Source of the DNA: Rhyacichthys aspro
Lineage: Eukaryota; Chordata; Actinopteri; Gobiiformes; Rhyacichthyidae
DNA: 64,000 nt
NCBI GenBank assembly: GCA_036850595.1
Contig: CM072160.1
Coordinates: 7,209,773 to 7,273,772 of the forward strand
Direction of reading: 5' to 3'
The number at the start of each line of letters is the position of its first letter. Within the stretch, counting starts at the first letter, position 1. Under the pieces are notes generated by a model. That model searched no databases and had not been told where the DNA came from. It saw nothing but the letters and a program-made list of their open reading frames with translations. Below are positions 53,001 to 58,225 of this stretch, one piece after another. The position numbers and the translations under genes were made by a program.

Positions 53001-56000
53001 AAACCAAAACACAGTGACAGGTGGACAGACTTGTTGACACACATGGGTCACTGACATTTCAACAGCCAGAAAGATATAACTTGAATATAAGGGTCCACCT
53101 TATATATATATATATTGTCTGCTAATAGTAAATGCTGCTACACAATTGCCCTTATAATACTGGTATCTGAAGAATTACACAATGCTCCACTTCATTCATT
53201 CATAGCATGAAGATCATTTAGAGAACAAGCACTGTAGCCACAGGTGTGAACAGTCTGTGAGGCCAGTTTTTAGTTGTCTTAAGCTGTCGCTGTCTGGCAG
53301 CTATAAAAAGACAACCTCAGCCTGAAGGATTGTAGGTTACTCTGCAGCCAAAACATAACCTAAATGTTACTGAGGCGACTCCAAAGTCCCTTGTGAAGCA
53401 GTGCCAGGTACATCACAGAGTATTTAGCCACTGGATCTACTGTTTTCTGTCTTTGTGAGTGAAAATACACGTAGAAACTTCACTTAAAGACAATCCAAGA
53501 GCCTTTTTGACGAGCAGCTGTTGGTGAACGCTCTGCCATAAACCTCCCAAACAGCAATGAATTAAAATCAGCGCCATGTGTCGAGTTGAAAAGTTACTCG
53601 ATTTATTTAAAGCGAGACGTTTTGTTTAACCCGAAAAAACCTTTACAAAAAGAAAGAAAACCACAAGAAGCTTCATACTCTGACAGCACAGCCATATGGC
53701 ATTCAACCCACTCTCTCAAACACGCCGCAATGTTACACATGACTCGCATAAAATGGTTTTGCGCTGAATAAACTCCTTCTGGATAAGTTAAAGTAATATA
53801 TGCAGATATAACTCGGTTGTCGTACCTGGAAAAGCCGAGTTTAAAAGCGCTGTGGTGGTCTCCTTTACTCCAGAGAGTGGAAATCTTTAGTCCAGTCCTT
53901 TCGCGGTGGTGTGTCAGCCCACTCAGAGACTTGTATCTGTCAATGGAGACGTAATGTGCGCGTCCTGCCCGGTCCTGCCCTCCTCCACACCGTGCTCCTG
54001 CCCTCCTCCACACCGTGCCCCTGCAGACCCTCCCACCGCTCTCCTGAACTCCAGCTGGAAACAGGACTTCACCAGACCTCGTCCTCTGACTCAGGAGACA
54101 CGCCAGTCAGCCCAGCATTGAGATGACTAAGCCAACACAAGATGCTTTTGTTGTGTCTGTGTCCCTCTGTTGGAGTGGTGCTGTCATTTCTGTCTTTCTT
54201 TTCTCTCTGAAGGACACATCAGCTGTAATACCAGGAAGTTGACGCACCGTCCCACAGCAGCGCCATGACTGATCCAGGTTTTATTTTAGCCTCGCCTTGC
54301 ACCTTGTCCTTATTGTTTTCTGTTCAAACAAACACACACTGCGGGTCTAACATTTTTATCTCATTTTCTAATGGTTAATAAAGCCCTTTACAAATCCCCT
54401 AAGGTTTCAGTACTTTGGGTGGTCCAGGCTAGCTCAGTTCAAGTGTTTTTGCCAGAATTTTACGGAATAATATGCAGACAAGACATGAACACTGACTTCT
54501 ACATATCAAAGTCACTAAAGTTTATTTTTGTGTCATATTGTCTTAGAGAGCCATGTGCCAAGCCTTTCATAGCAAGCAGAGAGAAAGTTGAAGAGTCATC
54601 AAAACATTTTTGCTGAATGCTGTTCGTTAATTACCCTCAGTTTTACTTGTTTGGTGTAACTTTTTCCTGTTAAACGCAAAGTTGAACGGCTGAAAAGTAA
54701 AATTTTGAAAATACTAACCTAGATTTGTTGACAGTCCAGCTGACGTGTGAAGAAAACAGATGACAGGAAAAAGTCGTTCCTGAGCCTGTAGCCTGCATTT
54801 AAAAATATTTCACTTTCTCTCATTATTGCTTGATATTCTGTTTTATTTATAAAAGCACAATTCGGTGAGTTTTATCTGTTTCATGGAAATAAATGAAACT
54901 CTGGTTGCCATGGTTTTACAGCGCACTCGCGCCCTCTACCGTTAAGAGCCATGGATCCTTGTCAAGACCTGACACTGCGCCTTTACGTTGACGTACTGAC
55001 GTAACACACAAGACCCCGCCCACAATATATCAGGAGGCAGAAAAAAACAGGGTCAGGGAGTTTCTTTGCCTCGAATACTAATCAAAGTAAATGAGCAATA
55101 TTGGAGCTATTTATAGTTAATAATATTTTATCACAAGATTTAAACTAAACATTAGTGTAAACCTTTAAACCTAGCAATAAATATTAATAAATGTCTTAAT
55201 ATTATTGACTACAGTATTACTGACAACTACAACAGACAAACAGACATTATTTATAAAGGGCAGTAAACTTTCGCCTCAGTTCAAATGCGTTTAGTTGTAG
55301 TAATATGTTGAGTACATCTACTAATATTATTTTAAAACAACTATAGATTAATTATTCCTGTCTGATCATAGGAAGGCTATCTAAAATCTGGTGCCATATA
55401 AGTAATAAAGCTGTCCAGGAAGGTGTGCACTTATCACATTAGCTTTTGACTGATATAAACACACACATTATGTTTATCTACTTCAAGTTATTATGCTTAT
55501 GCCTGTTTTTGTTCTTTGCATAGCATGCTGTGAAAGTTATTAAGCTATTAAAGTAATTTATCTTTCTGTCACTGTGATTCAATAACAGGTTATGATTTAT
55601 TTATGTTTTTTATTTATAATGCCTCAGCCATAACCATAAAGCAAAGTAATGAAACACCTGGCACCAGATTATCTTGTGACATTTTAGTTATGCAACATGT
55701 GGAGTCCATGTGAAGGTGACCTGAACCAGCTGGTCACTGCCAGAACTGGAGTGTAATATAGAGGCATTGCCAGAGGGGGGAGTAATCGATTCAACCTAAA
55801 ACACCCCGCTCTCTCCAGTGAGTCCTATCTCTCATGGACATAAAGCAGACTAGTGATATTTAAATATATCTGCCAAATAAATCAGGCTGTTGTGATTCAG
55901 TGTTCATTTCACTATGATCTGGGATCACTTTTAAAATTGATATCATTACAACACATCAAGAGCCTATTCTGACATACGCTCAAACTTTTATCATATCACA

Positions 56001-58225
56001 GCCTAGTATACTCGTTTATTTTAACCCAGCACATTAACTCAGAACAGATCTATCTATCTATCCAAGGACTTGTAAGCACTTAGACACATTCCTGCAGTGC
56101 ACACAGACGTCGTATCCTGTTGACAAGGCAGTGTTAGACAGACAGGCTGCACTGAACGGAAAGGCCAGTCCTGACAGTGATACCCTCCACACCTCTGCAC
56201 CACCTCCCCATTTCAAACCACTTTAAGGTTAGAGCAAACTCTGACAAAACCAAAGTCTTCCCTTTATAAGAGAAGAAAGTTAATCACAAATGTTACTGCT
56301 GTTGTCATGAAGGTATAAGTATCCTCAAACATGAAATTAGATCTTCTGTTTTTTATGGAACTTAGATCTTAAATGAACAGTATGTAACATTTTAAGTCTA
56401 AAATATGAAGTCACTTGTCGCCTTTTGTCTTTCAGTCAGTATAAAGCCTGAAATGTTGCTCTACACATTTGTTTACACTCAGCCAAGTCTGGGGAGCTTT
56501 ATGGAAAATTGGTCTGAGCTTTTGGTCACACAGAGTCATGTGATAAAGTTGACCACTAGACAAACCTCTGTTTCTGTCTTCTATTGTAATTGTTTGAGGT
56601 AAATAAGCCCCTGCCATCTACTATATTACTTTGAATAAGTATCATGTAATGCAAACTGCAAACACTGACACAGCCCTGACACACACACCTCTAAAACACA
56701 CACATTTGGACACATGGGACGATTTGACCTTGGAGGAATGTAGGAAAGGAAAAAAAATGAAGCGGCACACAGGAATGTCTTTGTCGTTTCCTCCCGTTGC
56801 CGCTACAGAACATTCCTGAGCTCCCGATCTTCACTGACAGCTCACAGCTGGCAGTGAACAGGCACCACATTCCTGCTGCCATCCATCCCATCGCCCGCCC
56901 CAGTGTCCCGTCCCACTGTGCCGGGAGGTAAACTCTGACATGGGAGGCTTAGATTCACCAAAACACACTCCTCTCATTCCTCAGATACTGTATGTCAGCA
57001 TTATGCATCATCTGTCTTTATTACTACCCTCCCATAGGAGACCATATGTAAAGTGTCAAGATGATTTAGAGCAATGTGTCTTGTATTTAAACATCACTGT
57101 GGCAACAGCACTGAAGTCAAGACGGGGTTTTTCTATCTGTCAATACACAATCCATCAAGCTCTATGTGATGTGTTTGTAATTGTAATAAAGTTGAATTGA
57201 TGCCTTCTTATCACAAATGTATAGCTTTAGTTATTAAAAGGCACAAAAACTATAGAAGCCTCTGAAGAAGTAATCACCTGATTCACTTAAACAGGGCAAC
57301 TAAAGATAATGTTAAAACAGACTTCGGAGGTCAGATAAAACTCAATTTTAAGCTGTCCTGTTTTACTAAATATAATAGAAATTGTGCATGTACTGTGTTA
57401 TTGGTCACTGGATAAAATCTGCACAGGTCAGGGGATGTTACTGTACGTTACTGGTCCTAGTGAGGTAGCACTCAAGACCGGTCTTAAGACTATTTTATAG
57501 AGGGTTGGTCTTGTCATGGTCTCAAACTAATTTTTACTCGGTCTTGTCTTGGTTTGTGACATCAAGACCAATCAAGACCAATCAAGACCACGATTGTTAT
57601 TTAAGTCTACGCTTAGGATTTAATGAAAGCCTCAATCATTTGATATTCTGTTTGAAAACTTGTTCCAAGTCTGCCTCTTTCACCAAACTCTTAACTCCTG
57701 GAGACTAGACCTGGTCTAAGACTGGACTAACTGTGCCTCCTTCACCAAATACCAAGCTCCATGAGTCTGGACCTGGTCTAAGACTGGACTAACTCTGGCT
57801 CTTTCACCAAACACTAACCTCCTGGAGACTGGACTTGGTCTAAGACTGGACAAACTCCATACTTAATAAATATAATAAAATATAATTAATTAAAATACAT
57901 TCACTTTAATGTATTTGAAGTAATTTGCCAGATACATTGATCTGATCTATAAATATTATTTTAGTAGAGACAGTGTATTATCATTCAACAGTCCTCAAAT
58001 GTTTCTCAAACTGTGGGATTTGAACAACAAGACCTCCGTCAGCATCAGTTTCTGTTTAATAACTATTCGGACAAAAACAGAAGGAGGTGAAAAAGTTGCT
58101 CCTCGATGTGACCTGGACACAGCGTTAGCACTGACCTTGCAATTGTGACAGTAGTTTTCTCCATTCTTCCCCGGAGCGAGGATGATCTCTCCGGTCGGGA
58201 TCAGCTGAATCGTCAGTTCCATCAT
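13172..58225 (-). CDS. myo1c: myo1c, unconventional myosin-Ic, complete gene with several alternative first exons
   Basis: Seen: 31 common exons (29144 down to 13172), all GT-AG, join to 3,105 bases, which is 1,034 codons plus TGA with no frame break. From the first ATG of the shared exon the product is 1,025 residues. In order it has: motor domain (about 1-695) with P-loop GESGAGKT (106-113), switch I NSSRFGK (160-166) and switch II DIYGFE (383-388); three IQ motifs (about 700-765); post-IQ and TH1 tail with a PH-like core (YDRKGYK...RQLLL, about 890-905), ending TAPRLNSR. Known: myosin-Ic is a monomeric actin motor with calmodulin light chains that binds phosphoinositides. It works at the plasma membrane, in GLUT4 vesicle delivery and hair-cell adaptation, and isoform B acts in the nucleus with RNA polymerases. 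Coding first exons at 58136-58225, 36372-36389 and 29983-30078 would give about 1,064, 1,040 and 1,066 residues. Teleosts have a and b copies; which this is cannot be told. Confidence 0.97.
13404..13503 (-). CDS. myo1c: myo1c exon 31: TH1 tail
   Basis: 100 bases. Encodes [20 protein letters not shown], then [14 protein letters not shown]. Confidence 0.95.
13868..13965 (-). CDS. myo1c: myo1c exon 30: TH1 tail
   Basis: 98 bases. Encodes [20 protein letters not shown], then [12 protein letters not shown]. An imperfect (TGAT)n run lies just upstream in the intron (14017-14034). Confidence 0.95.
14017..14034 (+). repeat. Imperfect (TGAT)n microsatellite
   Basis: A TGAC unit followed by three TGAT units and a partial unit, in the intron between exons 29 and 30. 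Confidence 0.85.
14050..14120 (-). CDS. myo1c: myo1c exon 29: TH1 tail
   Basis: 71 bases. Encodes [20 protein letters not shown], then NKQK. Confidence 0.95.
14205..14340 (-). CDS. myo1c: myo1c exon 28: phosphoinositide-binding PH-like core of TH1
   Basis: 136 bases. Encodes [20 protein letters not shown], then [20 protein letters not shown]. The basic KYDRKGYK and R-x-RQLLL residues, needed for PIP2 binding in mammalian Myo1c, are kept. Confidence 0.95.
14425..14480 (-). CDS. myo1c: myo1c exon 27: TH1 tail
   Basis: 56 bases. Encodes [18 protein letters not shown]. The donor AAG|GTCGGT is non-consensus at positions 3 to 5, but reading frame and homology fix the border. Confidence 0.9.
15002..15095 (-). 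CDS. myo1c: myo1c exon 26: TH1 tail
   Basis: 94 bases. Encodes [20 protein letters not shown], then [27 protein letters not shown] is a class I tail signature. Confidence 0.95.
15174..15257 (-). CDS. myo1c: myo1c exon 25: TH1 tail
   Basis: 84 bases, 28 codons. Encodes [20 protein letters not shown], then ISPEWKHQ. Confidence 0.95.
15327..15486 (-). CDS. myo1c: myo1c exon 24: IQ 3 end and post-IQ helix
   Basis: 160 bases. Encodes [20 protein letters not shown], then [20 protein letters not shown]. It starts the tail; post-IQ and TH1 sequence follows the human pattern. Confidence 0.95.
15590..15674 (-). CDS. myo1c: myo1c exon 23: IQ motif 2 and start of IQ 3
   Basis: 85 bases. Encodes [20 protein letters not shown], then [10 protein letters not shown]2 keeps FQxxWRGxxxR. 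Confidence 0.95.
15750..15818 (-). CDS. myo1c: myo1c exon 22: IQ motif 1
   Basis: 69 bases. Encodes [20 protein letters not shown]. This IQ is degenerate: LQ replaces IQ and KG replaces RG of the IQxxxRGxxxR calmodulin-binding pattern. Human has IQAAWRGFHWRQKF here. Confidence 0.94.
15920..15996 (-). CDS. myo1c: myo1c exon 21: converter to lever arm
   Basis: 77 bases. Encodes [20 protein letters not shown], then RKHSL, close to human [20 protein letters not shown]. Confidence 0.96.
16309..16422 (-). CDS. myo1c: myo1c exon 20: converter
   Basis: 114 bases. Encodes [20 protein letters not shown], then [18 protein letters not shown]. Its acceptor (TATAG) is preceded directly by an 18-base T homopolymer on the transcribed sense (16427-16444). 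Confidence 0.95.
16427..16444 (+). repeat. A18 homopolymer (T18 in the sense of myo1c) at the exon 20 acceptor
   Basis: An uninterrupted run on the plus strand. Read on the minus strand it forms the whole polypyrimidine tract before TATAG of exon 20. Confidence 0.95.
16509..16516 (+). promoter_or_regulatory. Perfect CRE palindrome in a myo1c intron
   Basis: TGACGTCA, the consensus CREB/ATF site, between exons 19 and 20. Function unknown; an 8-base match can occur by chance. Confidence 0.3.
16625..16742 (-). CDS. myo1c: myo1c exon 19: converter start
   Basis: 118 bases. Encodes [20 protein letters not shown], then [19 protein letters not shown]. The donor AG|GTGATC is a little off consensus. 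Confidence 0.95.
17609..17714 (-). CDS. myo1c: myo1c exon 18: SH helix region
   Basis: 106 bases. Encodes [20 protein letters not shown], then [23 protein letters not shown] is a universal myosin signature. Confidence 0.96.
18157..18237 (-). CDS. myo1c: myo1c exon 17: loop 2 region
   Basis: 81 bases, 27 codons. Encodes [20 protein letters not shown], then DKKRPDT: the actin-binding surface loop joining the 50-kDa and 20-kDa parts. Confidence 0.95.
18320..18366 (-). CDS. myo1c: myo1c exon 16 (47 bases): actin-binding helix region
   Basis: Encodes [16 protein letters not shown], identical in pattern to all class I myosins. Acceptor CTTTCTCAG, donor GAG|GTAAAC. Confidence 0.95.
18785..18823 (+). 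mobile_element. LINE-type 3' tail remnant
   Basis: TTCCCCTTGGGGATTAATAA followed by AGT is the typical 3' end seen on many fish non-LTR retrotransposons. Only the tail is recognisable; the rest has decayed or was never inserted. Confidence 0.5.
19393..19487 (-). CDS. myo1c: myo1c exon 15: lower 50-kDa domain
   Basis: 95 bases. Encodes [20 protein letters not shown], then [11 protein letters not shown]. The donor lies at the start of a GTGTGTGT run. Confidence 0.94.
19605..19696 (-). CDS. myo1c: myo1c exon 14: lower 50-kDa domain
   Basis: 92 bases. Encodes [20 protein letters not shown], then [11 protein letters not shown]. The donor is CAC|GTTAGT, a weaker variant of the consensus, but the join to the next exon (THKLADG) is exact. 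Confidence 0.93.
20224..20304 (-). CDS. myo1c: myo1c exon 13: relay loop
   Basis: 81 bases, 27 codons. Encodes [20 protein letters not shown], then KGIISIL, nearly identical to human. Confidence 0.96.
21083..21188 (-). CDS. myo1c: myo1c exon 12: relay helix
   Basis: 106 bases. Encodes [20 protein letters not shown], then [16 protein letters not shown]: the relay helix that transmits nucleotide state to the converter. Confidence 0.96.
21379..21452 (-). CDS. myo1c: myo1c exon 11: switch II
   Basis: 74 bases. Encodes [20 protein letters not shown], then FQNN. Switch II (DIYGFE, residues 383-388) is intact. Confidence 0.96.
22263..22382 (-). CDS. myo1c: myo1c exon 10: motor core
   Basis: 120 bases, 40 codons. 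Encodes [20 protein letters not shown], then [20 protein letters not shown]. The last residues replace the longer, charged human sequence, as usual for this variable surface loop. Confidence 0.95.
22548..22619 (-). CDS. myo1c: myo1c exon 9: TEDS-site region
   Basis: 72 bases, 24 codons. Encodes [20 protein letters not shown], then KGEE. By counting back 16 residues from the DALSK motif, the TEDS site falls on a glutamate at the end of this exon (about residue 328). A permanently acidic residue there fits a motor that needs no heavy-chain phosphorylation. Confidence 0.94.
22920..23170 (+). mobile_element. Decayed interspersed repeat
   Basis: The words AAGGCAGGGTACGCC, TTACAATTGGCAATTTTGGAAC and GGGTTCAACCCCATGACCTT followed by CTCGCTCTGAGGCAGGAGGGC appear in the order of a widespread fish repeat ('GGGTACACC...CAATTTAGA...GGATTTGAACCC-AGGACCTTCTTGCTGTGAGGC'). 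Copy is heavily diverged. Confidence 0.5.
23353..23463 (-). CDS. myo1c: myo1c exon 8: motor core
   Basis: 111 bases, 37 codons. Encodes [20 protein letters not shown] and then [15 protein letters not shown] is a myosin family signature. Confidence 0.95.
24232..24330 (-). CDS. myo1c: myo1c exon 7: upper 50-kDa domain
   Basis: 99 bases, 33 codons. Encodes [20 protein letters not shown] and then [13 protein letters not shown], equivalent to human [20 protein letters not shown]. Acceptor TGTTTTTAG, donor GAG|GTAAGT. Confidence 0.95.
25083..25262 (-). CDS. myo1c: myo1c exon 6: upper 50-kDa domain
   Basis: 180 bases, 60 codons, phase 0. Encodes [20 protein letters not shown] and then [20 protein letters not shown], close to the human sequence. 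Confidence 0.96.
25820..25900 (-). CDS. myo1c: myo1c exon 5: switch I
   Basis: 81 bases, 27 codons, phase 0. Encodes [20 protein letters not shown] and then DIQFDFK. Switch I NSSRFGK, which senses the nucleotide gamma-phosphate, is intact. Confidence 0.96.
26507..26705 (-). CDS. myo1c: myo1c exon 4: P-loop
   Basis: 199 bases. Encodes the ATP-binding P-loop [13 protein letters not shown] and downstream [10 protein letters not shown]. The P-loop lysine is residue 112 from the first Met, or 111 from the second. The latter equals the numbering used for K111 mutants of mammalian Myo1c. Confidence 0.96.
28270..28385 (-). CDS. myo1c: myo1c exon 3: motor, purine-binding loop
   Basis: 116 bases. Encodes [20 protein letters not shown] and then [23 protein letters not shown] is the adenine-contacting loop of myosins. 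Acceptor TCTGTCAG, donor CACAT|GTAAGG. Confidence 0.95.
28989..29144 (-). CDS. myo1c: myo1c exon 2, shared by all isoforms
   Basis: 156 bases, 52 codons, phase 0 at both ends. It encodes [20 protein letters not shown], then [20 protein letters not shown]. The two ATGs (codons 10 and 11) start the short isoform. The codons before them are open, as needed for N-terminally extended isoforms. Mammals have a single Met at this point. Confidence 0.95.
29145..29982 (-). other. myo1c intron between exon 1d and exon 2
   Basis: No exon seen. AT-rich. Confidence 0.5.
29983..30078 (-). CDS. myo1c: Candidate myo1c first exon 1d: 32-codon N terminus not recognised
   Basis: ATG at 30076-30078 in a strong context (A at -3, G at +4). 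The 32-codon open frame begins [14 protein letters not shown] and ends SIADLNP. Donor CCT|GTAAGTGC is near-consensus and phase 0, joining VVASDGVR 838 bases downstream. The peptide looks helical and is unlike the isoform A or B starts. No mammalian myo1c isoform I know begins this way. Phase compatibility by chance is one in three, so this is a good but unproven exon. Confidence 0.6.
31740..31850 (+). repeat. Dispersed 'GGTCTTAAGA...AAGACCAAGACAAGG' repeat fragment
   Basis: GCGGTCTTAAGATCC is followed by GGTCAAGACCAAGACAAGGC and more such words. The reverse complement of 57480-57560 has the same order of words (AAGACAAGACC, GAGACCATGACAAGACC, GTCTTAAGACC), so these look like two copies of one family. 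Confidence 0.5.
34216..34353 (+). other. Exon-like segment on the plus strand within a myo1c intron
   Basis: A pyrimidine-rich acceptor (TTTTTCCCATGCCACACAG) ends at 34215 and a donor (GAGTAG|GTGGGT) follows 34353. The 138 bases (46 codons) stay open, giving an acidic peptide containing [20 protein letters not shown]. It is GC-rich against its surroundings. No family recognised; it could be chance, a non-coding RNA exon or a conserved regulatory element. Confidence 0.25.
34230..34243 (+). promoter_or_regulatory. RFX X-box palindrome
   Basis: GTTGCCGTGGCGAC is an almost perfect match to the 14-base X-box (GTTGCC-AT-GGCAAC) bound by RFX factors. It lies in a GC-rich patch of a myo1c intron. 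Confidence 0.5.
34753..34770 (+). repeat. (ATGT)n microsatellite
   Basis: Four and a half perfect ATGT units. Confidence 0.93.
36372..36389 (-). CDS. myo1c: myo1c first exon 1b: nuclear-myosin-I type start (MKYRPL)
   Basis: ATG at 36387-36389 in a good context (GGAGCCATGA), six codons M-K-Y-R-P-L, then donor GTAAGA, phase 0. Human nuclear myosin I (isoform B) starts MRYRAS before the same shared exon, so length class, sequence and phase all agree. Predicted product about 1,040 residues. The 5'UTR must extend upstream over 36390 and beyond. Confidence 0.8.
37317..37349 (+). mobile_element. hAT-like transposon terminus
   Basis: CAGTGGGTCCCGACCCACCA then GTTGAGAATGCTG. Its reverse complement begins CAGCATTCTCAACTGGTGGG, the style of hAT (Charlie-type) terminal inverted repeats. 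The partner end was not found. Confidence 0.4.
47041..47077 (+). repeat. (AGT)12 microsatellite
   Basis: Twelve uninterrupted AGT units plus one base, in a myo1c intron. Confidence 0.97.
47971..48005 (+). repeat. Short minisatellite (CACAGCAAA units)
   Basis: About four 9-11 base copies of CACAGCAAA in tandem. Confidence 0.85.
49430..49545 (+). other. Second exon-like segment on the plus strand within a myo1c intron
   Basis: Acceptor TGTATTCCCAACAG and donor CTCAG|GTAACAG bracket 116 GC-rich bases. In the frame compatible with the 34.2 kb segment it is open (contains [20 protein letters not shown]). No family recognised; evidence is weak. Confidence 0.2.
51961..51980 (+). repeat. (GAAT)5 microsatellite
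   Basis: Five perfect GAAT units. Confidence 0.95.
53101..53115 (+). repeat. (TA)n microsatellite
   Basis: Seven and a half TA units. Confidence 0.95.
53826..54050 (-). other. myo1c: Probable non-coding first exon 1c of myo1c (5' end approximate)
   Basis: The donor TTTTCCAG|GTACG follows 53826. The preceding 200 bases are GC-rich with several CpGs, which is unusual in this AT-rich intron. In the frame that would join the shared exon there is a TAA a few codons before the donor and no ATG after it. Translation would therefore start at the ATG pair of exon 2, giving the short 1,025-residue isoform. The upstream 5' limit is a guess. Confidence 0.45.
53973..54018 (+). repeat. Two perfect tandem copies of a 23-base unit inside exon 1c
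   Basis: The unit (TCCTGCCCTCCTCC then ACACCGTGC) occurs at 53973-53995 and again unchanged at 53996-54018. Confidence 0.9.
54904..55021. promoter_or_regulatory. Cluster of promoter-type motifs upstream of exon 1c
   Basis: GTTGCCATGG (RFX half-site, 54904-54913), two TGACGT cores (TGACGTA at 54989-54995, TGACGTAA at 54997-55004) and a GC box CCCCGCCC (55014-55021) lie within 120 bases of locally CpG-containing DNA. They could drive exon 1c, about 0.9 kb downstream on the minus strand, or another unseen exon. Confidence 0.35.
57561..57590 (+). repeat. Three perfect 10-base tandem copies (ATCAAGACCA)
   Basis: ATCAAGACCA is repeated three times without change, at the end of a 'GTCTTG' rich segment (57480-57560). 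Confidence 0.9.
57671..57856 (+). repeat. Three tandem copies of a 62-base unit
   Basis: Units at 57671-57732, 57733-57794 and 57795-57856 share CTTTCACCAA near the start and GGTCTAAGACTGGACTAACT at the end. Each contains the word GGTCTAAGACTGGACTAA, related to the inverted form of the 58.8 kb array. Confidence 0.85.
58136..58225 (-). CDS. myo1c: myo1c first exon 1a: isoform-A-like N terminus
   Basis: Two ATGs in tandem (58220-58225) open a 30-codon frame beginning [15 protein letters not shown] and ending with TGC AAG before donor GTCAGT. Human isoform A begins MALQVELVPTGEIIR, so the core is conserved. The exon ends in phase 0 and joins VVASDGVR of the shared exon, predicting 1,064 residues (human A: 1,063). 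The end differs from mammals and has C-H-N-C. A possible 5'UTR acceptor (TTTTGTTTCAG) lies about 85 bases upstream. Confidence 0.85.

Larger units (their letters stand above)
36390..53825 (-). other. myo1c long 5' intron between exons 1c and 1b
   Basis: 17.4 kb without recognised myo1c exons. It holds a hAT-like terminus (37317-37349), an (AGT)12 microsatellite (47041-47077), a short minisatellite (47971-48005), a plus-strand exon-like segment (49430-49545) and (GAAT)5 (51961-51980). The rest is unassigned. Confidence 0.5.
54051..58135 (-). other. myo1c intron between exons 1a and 1c
   Basis: 4.1 kb. A cluster of promoter-type motifs sits at 54904-55021, and tandem repeats occur near the right end (57480-57856). 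No coding sequence recognised. Confidence 0.5.

Noticed and set aside
53603..54013. Minus-strand open frame of 136 codons at the GC-rich patch
   Set aside because: It reads through the donor at 53826 into intron sequence. In the frame needed to join exon 2 there is a stop. Better explained as a non-coding first exon.
56841..56860. Partial similarity to a miR-22-like sequence (the locus is on the same chromosome arm in mammals)
   Set aside because: Only a few bases agree, the seed is not present and no hairpin is evident.
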